Below are positions 1 through 6,965 of a stretch of DNA of 15,869 nt, piece by piece. This stretch comes from Fastidiosipila sp964627125 (lineage in GTDB: Bacteria > Bacillota > Clostridia > Saccharofermentanales > Fastidiosipilaceae): contig CAZVJQ010000031.1 of the NCBI GenBank assembly GCA_964627125.1, forward strand, positions 1 to 15,869. The letters are read 5' to 3'. Every line of letters starts with the position of its first letter. Positions within the stretch are counted from its first letter, which is position 1. The position numbers and the translations under genes were made by a program. Below the pieces are notes generated by a model that saw only the letters and a list, made by a program, of their open reading frames with translations, was not told the DNA's origin and searched no databases.

Positions 1-2
1 CT

Positions 3-1145
3 CAGGAAAATGCAGAAGCCTTGAGACAGGCTATATTAGCTGAAAACTTAGATGTAGCTCAAATTGTTCCTGTCTTGGCAAAAGACTATCGCATCGATGA
101 GAACTACACAATTCCTGCTCATGGATTAGAAAATTTACTGCATGTTATGTCAGAAGTTCTACCTGAAGAGTTACAAGATTCATTACACAATACTCAGATT
201 GTAGATATGAATGCCAAGATCAGTAGAGCTAGAAAAATTATGAATGCATCGGTGGGTTCAGCTGTTGCTGTTGTTGTTACACCAATTCCTGCAGCAGATG
301 CAGTTGGTTTGGTTGCAACTCAGCTAACAATGATTGCTTCAATTACTGCTAGTTTTGGGGTCAAAGTCGAAAAGGGTTTAATTATCTCTTTCCTTAGTGC
401 TGTTTTAGGGACTAGTGGTATGACTTACTTCGGGCGTGCACTTAGTTCATTCCTTATAAAATACATTCCTGGTGCAGGTACAATTATTTCTGCAGGGACT
501 GCGGCAGCTTTGACCGCGGCATTGGGTGAAACTTATATACAATTCTTAACTATGGTCGCACGTGGGGAGCTTAAACAAGCTGATTTAAACGATAAGTTTA
601 CAAGACAAACTATTGGGGATATCTTCAAGAGAAATTATAGGATTGGAAAAAGAAGAGCTGAAAATCAGGGTTATGAGGTTGAGGATTTAAAACAGATTGA
701 GTCAGGTGAAAATGTAAATCGCCAAGATCAAAACTATTACCAATTTGATGGACAGCCACCTAAGCAGGTTCAGCAGATGCCTTATGTGCCAGGTCCTAAT
801 AATGGGCCATACACGCCTAGACCAAATAATGGGCAAATGAACCCTAACCAACCTAATATGCAAAATTCGAATAGACGTCCAAATATGCCAAACAACCCTA
901 ACCAGCCTAACAGACAAGGAATGCACCCTAACCAGGGAGGTAATCCAGCTTATAGACCTGTTCAAAATCCACAAAATCCTAATTATAGACCAAACCCAAA
1001 CCAACCCATGAACCCGAACAATAGGGCTATGGGGCCATATAACAATCAACCTATGAGACCGAACAATAGGCCAAATCAAGTGCCTAAGAAGAAAAAAAAC
1101 GAACGATGGAAGTTTTGGAAGCGCTGGACTGATAAGAAAGAATAG
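3..1145 (+). CDS. C-terminal part of a GTPase/DUF697-type membrane protein with Asn/Pro-rich tail (5' partial)
   Basis: The frame is open to the left edge, so the true start lies outside the window; a TTG at 21 is in frame, but coding sequence precedes it. The visible part (380 residues) opens with a short region ending in HGLENLL and a lPEELQDS stretch, as found between Era-like GTPase domains and DUF697. A DUF697-like hydrophobic domain follows at about nt 228-590, with the TPIPAADAVGL signature and a second Gly/Ala-rich hydrophobic hairpin. From about nt 750 the chain becomes a roughly 110-residue Asn/Pro/Gln/Arg-rich disordered tail. It ends in a Lys cluster plus a Trp/Phe/Lys segment (KKKKNERWKFWKRW), which looks able to bind membrane. 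In the family, a GTPase domain normally precedes DUF697; here that is inferred, not seen. The function of such proteins is poorly known. The stop TAG overlaps the Shine-Dalgarno site of the sirtuin gene, so the two are probably cotranscribed. Confidence 0.75.
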   Translation, partial: QENAEALRQAILAENLDVAQIVPVLAKDYRIDENYTIPAHGLENLLHVMSEVLPEELQDSLHNTQIVDMNAKISRARKIMNASVGSAVAVVVTPIPAADAVGLVATQLTMIASITASFGVKVEKGLIISFLSAVLGTSGMTYFGRALSSFLIKYIPGAGTIISAGTAAALTAALGETYIQFLTMVARGELKQADLNDKFTRQTIGDIFKRNYRIGKRRAENQGYEVEDLKQIESGENVNRQDQNYYQFDGQPPKQVQQMPYVPGPNNGPYTPRPNNGQMNPNQPNMQNSNRRPNMPNNPNQPNRQGMHPNQGGNPAYRPVQNPQNPNYRPNPNQPMNPNNRAMGPYNNQPMRPNNRPNQVPKKKKNERWKFWKRWTDKKE

Positions 1146-1154
1146 GAGTTTTTC

Positions 1155-1892
1155 ATGAATGAGCAAACCAAGATAGTCGCTAAGTACATTAAGGAAGCTA
1201 AGAATGTTGTATTCTTCACAGGAGCTGGTATGAGCACCGGTTCAGGGATACCAGATTTTAGATCACAGGGCGGCATCTATGACCATGCTGAGGAATTGGG
1301 TTTTGGTAGAGAAGAAGTTTTGAGTAGATCTTTCTTAGAGAGACAACCCGAAGATGCTTACTATTTCTTAAAGTTATTTACTTTTGAAGAAGCTAGACCA
1401 AACTCAGGTCATGAATTTATTGCTGAACTTGAAGATCTAGGTAAGAATGTAGAAGTTGTGACTCAAAATTGCGACAGACTGCATCAAGCGGCAGGTAGCT
1501 CTAAGGTATATGAACTTCACGGCAACAGTGTTTACTGGAAAACCTTTGATTCTAAAGATTATATTCCTTACGAAGATGTAGTTTGGAAGGACAAAATTGC
1601 CTACAATAAAGAAGGTCGCAGAGTTAGACCAGATATAGTTTTATTTGGAGAAAACCTAGATTCAGATACAGTCTCTAAATCTATAAGAGCTATTGCAAAT
1701 GCTGACCTACTCTTCATTTTAGGGACATCACTATCTGTCTACCCTGCTGCTAGTTTTATCGACTACTATTCTGGAGACAAGCTAGTGCTCGTAAATAACA
1801 GCGAAGTAGGCCGCTATGTTCAAGTAGATGTTCAGTCCAATGAGAATATTGTAGACTTCTTCATTGAAGTGGAAAAAGAACTTAATATTTAA
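1155..1892 (+). CDS. Sir2-family NAD-dependent protein deacylase (sirtuin) lacking zinc cysteines
   Basis: Sirtuins remove acyl groups from lysines, consuming NAD and giving nicotinamide and O-acyl-ADP-ribose; some act as ADP-ribosyltransferases. The 245 residues carry the family motifs in order: GAGMSTGSGIPDFRS (23-37), TQNCDRLH (103-110, in place of the usual TQNIDxLH), catalytic-His motif ELHG (His122), RPDIVLFGE (158-166), GTSLSVYPAA (190-199) and VLVNNSE near the end. The small domain after ELHG normally has four zinc-binding cysteines. Here residues 124-157 contain none, and the only Cys in the whole protein is Cys106. The Rossmann fold and NAD pocket look intact, so an active enzyme is plausible, but the small domain must be held without zinc. 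The start ATG has AGGAG six bases upstream, overlapping the preceding stop codon, which suggests translational coupling. No macrodomain or lipoate-ligase neighbour of the SirTM type is seen. Substrate unknown. Confidence 0.9.
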   Translation: MNEQTKIVAKYIKEAKNVVFFTGAGMSTGSGIPDFRSQGGIYDHAEELGFGREEVLSRSFLERQPEDAYYFLKLFTFEEARPNSGHEFIAELEDLGKNVEVVTQNCDRLHQAAGSSKVYELHGNSVYWKTFDSKDYIPYEDVVWKDKIAYNKEGRRVRPDIVLFGENLDSDTVSKSIRAIANADLLFILGTSLSVYPAASFIDYYSGDKLVLVNNSEVGRYVQVDVQSNENIVDFFIEVEKELNI

Positions 1893-2063
1893 AAAATCTT
1901 TATAAACGCAGGCTGGGCTTTAACCTCATTTTAATCTTAATATTGCATAATTATTAAGCATTTAAATTAAGTTTTTCTTGAAAAATATATTGACTAAAAG
2001 AAAAATAGTGCAAAGAAAATTTCCTTTGAATTTGAATGATAAAATTTTGAGAGGCGGTGCATC

Positions 2064-2210
2064 ATGGCCATTATTAAGAAAGATAGATTGAGCGATGAAA
2101 CAATTTTAATGTATAAAGATTTAAGTATCGAAGAAGCTATGGAGTTATATATCCACTTAAATAACTTAGCTGAAGATAAGTATAAATATGAGCTAGTAAA
2201 TATCTTATAA
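2064..2210 (+). CDS. Small 48-residue acidic/helical protein, unknown function
   Basis: An ATG at 2064 follows a purine-rich GAGAGGCGG stretch and opens a 48-codon frame ending in TAA. The product is charged and probably two helices: a basic start (MAIIKKDRLSDE), then MYKDLSIEEAMELYIHLNNL, then AEDKYKYELVNIL. There is no signal peptide or membrane segment. I do not recognise a family. Support for it being real is the start/ribosome-site context, amphipathic helical content, an isolated position between longer genes and a strong terminator 24 bases after the stop. A possible extended -10 (TG-A-TAAAAT, 2037-2045) lies just upstream. It could be a small regulatory or adaptor protein; no function should be assigned. 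Confidence 0.6.
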   Translation: MAIIKKDRLSDETILMYKDLSIEEAMELYIHLNNLAEDKYKYELVNIL

Positions 2211-2234
2211 AATACTTAGCATATAAAAATAATT

Positions 2235-2264
2235 ATGGTCTGAAAATATTTCAGACCATTTTTT
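2235..2264 (+). terminator. Rho-independent terminator, probably bidirectional
   Basis: A perfect 11-bp stem (ATGGTCTGAAA, loop ATA, TTTCAGACCAT) is followed directly by six T on the + strand, closing the small gene at 2064-2210. Read on the - strand, the same stem is followed by an A/T-rich tract including a run of T, and it lies 24 bases past the stop of the DUF3592-like gene, so it may serve both converging transcripts. Confidence 0.9.
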
Positions 2265-2287
2265 ATTGCTTAATTTAGTTCTAAATT

Positions 2288-2827
2288 CTAGTTTTCTGTG
2301 AATAAACCAACAACCATAATTATTAAGATAACTACGAAAGTAATAATGAAAACCTTAACTGCATTTCCAGGAACTTTCTTAAATTTCTCAATATCTGTCA
2401 TCTCAGATGCTCTTTTGTGTTTTTTAGGATTATTTGGTAAGTAGTAAACTTCAAAAGGAGCTTCTTTTCTATAATCTTCAGATAGCTGCCTACTCCTGGT
2501 TATCTCTTCTTTCTCAATGGTTTCACCTTTTTCAGTTGTGTAAGCATGTGTAACGAAGTAGAACTTCTCTTCTCTGTAGTTTTCAGAAGATCTACGATTT
2601 TCTTTATATTCAGATCTACCGGAAACATATCTAGCAGTTGTTTTAACACCATCTTTTAAGAATTTCTTACTCTCATTAGCTTGATATCCATAAAATAAAT
2701 AAGATACAACGAAATATATGACAGCAATTACTACTGCTCCAATTAATGGAAAAATAATCACCCCTGTCCACTCAGGTAGTCCCATAAAGCTTAACTGGGT
2801 AATAAAAGCTTGTGTAAATCTGTACAT
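2288..2827 (-). CDS. DUF3592-like membrane protein with two transmembrane segments
   Basis: The 179-residue protein has a hydrophobic segment at about 22-48 (GVIIFPLIGAVVIAVIYFVV), a charged central domain of about 100 residues, and a second hydrophobic segment at about 157-175 close to the C-terminus. The central domain has the feel of DUF3592: TARYVSGRSEY early, FVTHAYTTEKGETIEKEE in the middle, then FEVYYLPNNPKKH, matching the family's closing V-x-Y-dP-x-nP pattern. Two flanking helices would place the central domain in one compartment. The function of this family is unknown. The start is supported by GGAGG seven bases upstream of the ATG. The gene diverges from the kinase-HD gene over a 133-bp AT-rich spacer and appears monocistronic, ending at the shared terminator at 2235-2264. 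Confidence 0.7.
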   Translation of the reverse strand: MYRFTQAFITQLSFMGLPEWTGVIIFPLIGAVVIAVIYFVVSYLFYGYQANESKKFLKDGVKTTARYVSGRSEYKENRRSSENYREEKFYFVTHAYTTEKGETIEKEEITRSRQLSEDYRKEAPFEVYYLPNNPKKHKRASEMTDIEKFKKVPGNAVKVFIITFVVILIIMVVGLFTEN

Positions 2828-2921
2828 AGTAAATCCTCCAATTTTTCGTATAGAACAATAATAATATAATAAAGTTAAATTTACTTTAAGATAACGATGA
2901 ATAGTTTTAGCAGTCCTCAGC

Positions 2922-2927
2922 TATAAT
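2922..2927 (+). promoter_or_regulatory. Candidate -10 element for the kinase-HD gene
   Basis: A perfect TATAAT lies 33 bases before the ATG at 2961, leaving a short leader that contains AAGGGG. No convincing TTGACA-like -35 is seen 16-18 bases upstream, so this is a weak call. Confidence 0.4.
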
Positions 2928-2960
2928 AGATATAAGTTTATAAGGGGCAGGCTTAATCAA

Positions 2961-3944
2961 ATGAAAAATATCATACATGTGCTTGTTGGTTTACCAGCTT
3001 CTGGCAAGAGCACATATGCAGAAAATGAATTAAACTCAAATCATATTTTTAGTTCTGACGACTACAGAATGAAATTATATGGTCGCTTAGATGCAGATTC
3101 TAAGAATAAGAAGATATTTAATGTTCTTTATCAGGACATGGCTAAAACGCTTAACTCTTCTTCAGGAATTGAAGTTGTTTTTGATGCCACAAACCTAAAC
3201 CGTAAACTCAGAGCACAATTCTATCAGCGATTCAACAAGCATGAAATTATTATTCACTTCTTCGCCATTAATTTATCCGAGCTTATTGAGAGAAATAAGT
3301 CTCATTCAATAATGAAATTTGTCTCAAATTCAAGAATGAACTTCCTTTATAAAACTCTACAAGTTCCAAGAATAGGCGTAGATTGCGATCAAATAAAGGT
3401 AATAGGAAACTATGAGAGCTTTAAAGAAGAATTTGATATAGATCTACCCCATGACTCACCTTACCATGCAGAATCTCTCGGTGAGCACTTAGAAATGGCA
3501 ATTGAACTAGCCAAGCGTGAACCCGATTCAGAAAGAATGCAAGAAATAGCAAAATTCCATGATTTAGGTAAATTTGTAGCTAGGAATAAGAATACAAAAG
3601 ATACACCGCATGCAGAGTTCTTCCGTTCAATAAATAACGGTGAGTTTTATAATTACTACCAGCACCAAAATATTTCTGCATTTTATTACTTAGCTTATAT
3701 AAATGAGCAAGTTGATTTATCGAACTTAGACTCAAATAAAACACAAGAAAAAATTGAAAATTTAGAAGTAATTTACCAGCATATGCAGGCTCACAGTGGC
3801 TTTTCCCAGAAAATGATAGATGATCATAAGCTAACTGCAGTAGAACTAGATTTATTAGAAAGATTTGAAAGAATAGATACTGAAGCGAGAATAATTGACC
3901 AGGATATTTTAGATAAATATCTAGAGATTATGAATGACAGATAA
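2961..3944 (+). CDS. Polynucleotide-kinase-like P-loop domain fused to HD phosphohydrolase domain
   Basis: The 327-residue protein has two domains. Residues 1-150 resemble the 5'-kinase domain of T4 Pnk: Walker A GLPASGKST (10-18), SSDDYR (31-36, matching the T4 segment that holds catalytic Asp35 and Arg38), DATNLNRKLR (75-84, matching T4 SDTNLN) and ELIERN (107-112, matching T4 ELVKRN). Residues about 165-300 form an HD domain: His169 and His176 in SPYHAESLGEH, the paired KFHDLGK (His200-Asp201), and a later YQHQNISAF motif that can supply another metal ligand. Known HD-Pnk enzymes such as that of Runella heal broken RNA ends by phosphorylating 5'-OH and removing 2',3'-phosphates, but with HD first; here the kinase is first. 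An end-healing role is inferred; a general nucleotide kinase is the alternative. No ligase gene is adjacent. The gene converges on phoR with a 2-bp gap. Confidence 0.75.
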   Translation: MKNIIHVLVGLPASGKSTYAENELNSNHIFSSDDYRMKLYGRLDADSKNKKIFNVLYQDMAKTLNSSSGIEVVFDATNLNRKLRAQFYQRFNKHEIIIHFFAINLSELIERNKSHSIMKFVSNSRMNFLYKTLQVPRIGVDCDQIKVIGNYESFKEEFDIDLPHDSPYHAESLGEHLEMAIELAKREPDSERMQEIAKFHDLGKFVARNKNTKDTPHAEFFRSINNGEFYNYYQHQNISAFYYLAYINEQVDLSNLDSNKTQEKIENLEVIYQHMQAHSGFSQKMIDDHKLTAVELDLLERFERIDTEARIIDQDILDKYLEIMNDR

Positions 3945-3946
3945 TT

Positions 3947-5347
3947 TTAATGAGGTTGTCTTGGAAAAACAACTGTAAATTTAGTACCCTCGCCCGGAGT
4001 CGATTCGACAACGATTTGCCCGCCATATAAGTTAGCGATATGTTTAACAATAGATAAACCAAGACCAGTACCTTCAATATCTTGACTACGGCTCTTATTA
4101 ACTCTATAGAATCTTTCAAAAATTCTCTCTTGATCTTCTACGGGAATTCCCAGCCCACTATCTTCAACGCTTATCATCAAACGATTCTTCTCAACTTGAG
4201 ACCTTATCCAAATCTCACCACCATCGTTATTATACTTAACGGCATTACTGATTAAATTACCAAGTAATTGTTGAATTCTAGTTTTATTCGCCTCAATGCT
4301 TAAGTCAGGGTCAACCTCTAAATGAACAGTAATATTCTTTTGCATTATCTGGTGCCCGAGCTCTTCTAAAGACTCATCTGCAACCTGGTAGAAGTATGTG
4401 CGTTCAACACTCACTGCACGCTGCTTGTCACCAGCTTCAATCTCAGATAAATCAAGCAAATCTTCAATTAGAGATTGCAATCTATCTGCCTCAATGGAAA
4501 TAATCTGTGTAAATTGCTGGACTTGTTCTCTAGTCCTATTCGGGCTATCTAGTAAATCTATGTACCCTCTGATGGACGTTAACGGCGTTTTAAGCTCATG
4601 GCTAACATTAGCAACAAAATCCCTACGGACATTTTCCAACTGCCTCAACTGCGTAACATCTCTCAATACGGCCAAAGCCCCCTCAGTATCATTACCCAAC
4701 ATTAAAGAAGCTGCATAAACCTCAATAATCTTAATACCAGAATCCGTACTAACTCTAATCTCTTCTTCAATCTTCTCATTCCTGTCCATAGCATAAGCCA
4801 TAATAGACCAGAGATGATTGTAGTTAACATTTCTCAGGAAAATATGTTCAATATCAGAAGAAGAGCTTCTTGCAAGTAAATCCGGCACTAATTTAGTTTC
4901 TAGTCTAAGTCTCCCTCGCCTATCTGTAGCAATAACACCCTCATCCAACCCAGCTAAGATACTCTCTTGGAGTTCAGTTGTATCTATTACCTGGTTTACT
5001 ATGCCCCTTACATTAGCAACTAGCCCTTCAAGTGCTTCACCGCTAGCTTGAACCAATTCAGAAGCATTTTCACCACCAGATAAATCAACATCAAAATTAC
5101 CCTTAGCAACTTCCTCAAGAGCCTCTAACTGTCTGAGGCTAGGGTCAATTGTGCTATTTCTAACATTCAAATAGTGAGCAATAAAAATAAATAGAGCCGC
5201 TAGTACAAATATTGCACTAGCAACTCTATAAAGATTCAAAACTATACCTAAAGATCCAAAAATTAGTAATGCGCTAGCTACGAAGATTCTAAATAATCTT
5301 CCTAGAGTTTGCCTATTAAGCGCGTTCCTTCGTTGGCGATTCTGCAA
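3947..5347 (-). CDS. phoR: PhoR-type membrane sensor histidine kinase
   Basis: The 466-residue kinase has two transmembrane segments near the N-terminus (about 20-40 and 43-60) separated by only a few residues, so there is essentially no extracytoplasmic sensor. After a HAMP-like linker (about 61-120) comes a PAS-like domain (about 125-240), then HisKA with phospho-acceptor His250 in FVANVSHELKTPLTSIRGY. The HATPase domain shows the N box (LGNLISNAVKYN, 362-373), G1 (DSGLG, 396-400), F box (FERFYR, 410-415) and G2 (GTGLG, 426-430). The start is a TTG with AAGAGGAG upstream; no ATG is available, and the gene overlaps the regulator gene by 32 bp, suggesting coupling. Its place after pst and phoU argues for phosphate signalling, with the PAS domain receiving input from PhoU or the transporter as in E. 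coli PhoR. A WalK-like role is less likely given the neighbours. Confidence 0.9.
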   Translation of the reverse strand: MQNRQRRNALNRQTLGRLFRIFVASALLIFGSLGIVLNLYRVASAIFVLAALFIFIAHYLNVRNSTIDPSLRQLEALEEVAKGNFDVDLSGGENASELVQASGEALEGLVANVRGIVNQVIDTTELQESILAGLDEGVIATDRRGRLRLETKLVPDLLARSSSSDIEHIFLRNVNYNHLWSIMAYAMDRNEKIEEEIRVSTDSGIKIIEVYAASLMLGNDTEGALAVLRDVTQLRQLENVRRDFVANVSHELKTPLTSIRGYIDLLDSPNRTREQVQQFTQIISIEADRLQSLIEDLLDLSEIEAGDKQRAVSVERTYFYQVADESLEELGHQIMQKNITVHLEVDPDLSIEANKTRIQQLLGNLISNAVKYNNDGGEIWIRSQVEKNRLMISVEDSGLGIPVEDQERIFERFYRVNKSRSQDIEGTGLGLSIVKHIANLYGGQIVVESTPGEGTKFTVVFPRQPH

Positions 5348-6029
5348 AGCTATAGCCTACTCCTCTTACTGTTTGAATATAAATTGGATCGGATGGATCC
5401 TCTTCTACCTTTTGTCTTAAATAGCGAATATGCACGTCTACTGTACGTGTATCACCGTAGTAATTAGTTTTCCATACTCTATCAAGAAGCATATCTCTAC
5501 TAAATACTTGTCCTGCATTAAGCATTAGAATATATAGTAAATCAAACTCTCTTGTTGTAAGTTCAATACTATCTCCATGTTTGCTACATGTTCTTCTCTT
5601 AGGATCGATTGTTAAATCGCCTATTGATAGAATCTCTTCTTCTGCATCTTTTTCAGTTCTTGCCTTACGGCGAAGCACTGCTCTTACTCTGGCTGGAAGT
5701 TCCCTTACTCCAAAAGGTTTACTTATATAATCATCTGCACCAAGTTCTAAACCTAGCACTGCATCCATCTCTTCAGATTTAGCAGTAAGCATAATAATTG
5801 GTAAATTTTGAGTACGAGTATCTTCTCTTAGTCTTCTAATAATTTCCAAACCATCAGGTGCTGGCATCATCCAGTCGACAATTAAGCAATCAGGTAGTTG
5901 TTGTCTAATAGTATGAAAAAGATCTTGACCATTAGCAAAGGTTTCAACTTCCATGCCATTATCTGTGAGTGCCAGACTAGCTAACCTTCTAATATTAGCC
6001 TCATCATCTACTACATAAATCATTGGCAT
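5316..6029 (-). CDS. phoP: OmpR/PhoB-family response regulator (PhoP/PhoB type)
   Basis: The 237-residue regulator has a receiver domain (1-120) with acidic pocket Asp8/Asp9, phospho-acceptor Asp52 (VDWMMP), switch Thr82 (MLTAK) and Lys104 (SKPF). A winged-helix DNA-binding domain follows (about 133-230) with the TTREFDLL start and recognition helix DTRTVDVHIRYLRQKV (193-208), ending in the usual TVRGVGYSF. Length and order are standard for the family. It lies between phoU and the kinase gene, 6 bases after the phoU stop, with AGGAG nine bases before its ATG. The paired kinase should phosphorylate Asp52 under low phosphate; the likely DNA target inside the window is the direct-repeat array upstream of pstS. 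Named phoB in Gram-negative and phoP in Gram-positive bacteria; I chose the Gram-positive symbol from context. Confidence 0.92.
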   Translation of the reverse strand: MPMIYVVDDEANIRRLASLALTDNGMEVETFANGQDLFHTIRQQLPDCLIVDWMMPAPDGLEIIRRLREDTRTQNLPIIMLTAKSEEMDAVLGLELGADDYISKPFGVRELPARVRAVLRRKARTEKDAEEEILSIGDLTIDPKRRTCSKHGDSIELTTREFDLLYILMLNAGQVFSRDMLLDRVWKTNYYGDTRTVDVHIRYLRQKVEEDPSDPIYIQTVRGVGYSFAESPTKERA

Positions 6030-6035
6030 ATGAAA

Positions 6036-6734
6036 TTACTCCTCGTTTTCGTCATTATCAGTATCATTGTAATTGCCACCATTCATTTCCATTGATGAAT
6101 GATTGCCAGTTACTGCATAGATTGTCCACTCTGCAATGTTAGTTGCATGGTCGCCAATTCTTTCAGCAAATTTTGAAATTAAAATATAATCTACTGCATG
6201 AGCCTTCAATTTAGTTGCTTCTTCAATTTTCTTAGTCATTTCTAAAATGACACGACTGTATAATTCATCTACAGCATCATCAGAAGCCATTACATCTTCA
6301 GCTGTATCTACATCTAATTGCATGAATGATTCCATTGCTTGCACAAACATAGTTCTTGACTTCTCAAGCATTAACATTACTGATTGAGGAGTTTCTGCTT
6401 GATGGAATGTAGGATTAGAATTCATAATCTCACAAATATCAGCACATTGGTCAGCAATTCTCTCAATATCTGTAACTAACTTCAATGCTGCTGTAATTCT
6501 TCTTAAGTCAGATGCAACTGGTTGTTGTAATGCAATTAATGAAATTGCAGATTGCTCTATAGCAATTTCCATATTGTTAATCTTATAATCTTCTTCAAAG
6601 ATTTTTTTAGAAAGTACAAAATCTTTTTCTTTAACAGCTGTGTAGGTATTACCAATGATTCTATCTACACGTGTACCCATAACATTTACATCATTTAGTA
6701 AATTCATTATCTCTCTATCGAACGTTGTTCTCAT
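6036..6734 (-). CDS. phoU: Phosphate signalling protein PhoU
   Basis: The 232-residue all-helical protein contains the two PhoU three-helix repeats. The metal-binding motif appears once per repeat: DIERIADQ (89-96) and FAERIGDH (189-196). The opening MRTTFDREI and the LIALQQPVASDLR segment (67-78) are characteristic. The last 17 residues are a low-complexity Asn/Asp/Glu/Gly tail beyond the normal fold. PhoU is a peripheral membrane protein that restrains phosphate uptake through PstSCAB and shuts off the PhoR-type kinase when phosphate is plentiful. The start has AAGGAG six bases upstream. A 231-bp gap with its own extended -10 promoter separates it from pstB, so phoU-phoP-phoR can probably be transcribed independently of the transporter genes. 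Confidence 0.96.
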   Translation of the reverse strand: MRTTFDREIMNLLNDVNVMGTRVDRIIGNTYTAVKEKDFVLSKKIFEEDYKINNMEIAIEQSAISLIALQQPVASDLRRITAALKLVTDIERIADQCADICEIMNSNPTFHQAETPQSVMLMLEKSRTMFVQAMESFMQLDVDTAEDVMASDDAVDELYSRVILEMTKKIEEATKLKAHAVDYILISKFAERIGDHATNIAEWTIYAVTGNHSSMEMNGGNYNDTDNDENEE

Positions 6735-6837
6735 AAACTTCTCCTTTCACTATATGTTTTAACTTTTAACAAATTTAGTAACCCAATATTTCTAAAATTC
6801 TCTATATATTATTGAGTGTACATTATATTGGTCTAGC

Positions 6838-6865
6838 ATTATAACATTTTTTAATTTAAAACCAA
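6838..6865 (-). promoter_or_regulatory. Candidate extended -10 promoter for phoU-phoP-phoR
   Basis: On the - strand TTGGTT (6865-6860) lies 16 bases before TATAAT (6843-6838), and the -10 is preceded by TG plus one base, making an extended -10. Transcription would start about 100 bases before the phoU ATG. A second TATAAT occurs about 15 bases downstream on the same strand, with a poorer -35. Only one isolated TTAACA (6876-6871) lies nearby, so no clear Pho box is seen and basal expression is likely. Confidence 0.5.
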
Positions 6866-6935
6866 ATAATTGTTAATATTAACCAATTTAATCAAGAATC
6901 AACACATAGCCATAAAAATTGTCCGTAATAAATGC

Positions 6936-6953
6936 TGGAAGAAAGATCTTCCA
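6936..6953 (-). other. Small stem-loop after pstB
   Basis: TGGAAGA, loop AAGA, TCTTCCA forms a perfect 7-bp stem 13 bases past the pstB stop. On the - strand it is not followed by a T run, so it may protect the 3' end of the pst transcript or be a weak terminator; chance is also possible. Confidence 0.35.
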
Positions 6954-6965
6954 ATTTACTTCAAC

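Noticed and set aside
780..1080. Repetitive stretch that might be a CRISPR-like or tandem repeat array
   Set aside because: The repeats are short, imprecise and keep the reading frame, so they are codon-level low complexity of a protein tail.
702..1166. 154-codon reverse frame rich in Arg, Ile, Trp and Val
   Set aside because: It is the antisense reading of the Asn/Pro-rich tail; its odd composition comes from that low-complexity DNA and it has no ribosome site.
1893..2063. AT-rich inverted repeat (CTTAATA / TATTAAG) after the sirtuin gene as a terminator
   Set aside because: The stem is nearly all A/T and the T run is some 20 bases away, so it is too weak to call.
4668..4683. 14-base match GGCCAAAGCCCCCT shared with the spacer near 11509
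   Set aside because: One copy is inside phoR coding sequence and there is no extended similarity, so chance is most likely.
4398..4718. 106-codon + strand frame inside phoR
   Set aside because: It is a shadow of the kinase gene on the other strand, without ribosome site or recognisable motifs.
6866..6890. TTAACA and TTAACC near phoU as a second Pho box
   Set aside because: The copies are on opposite strands and not in the 11-base direct-repeat pattern seen at pstS.
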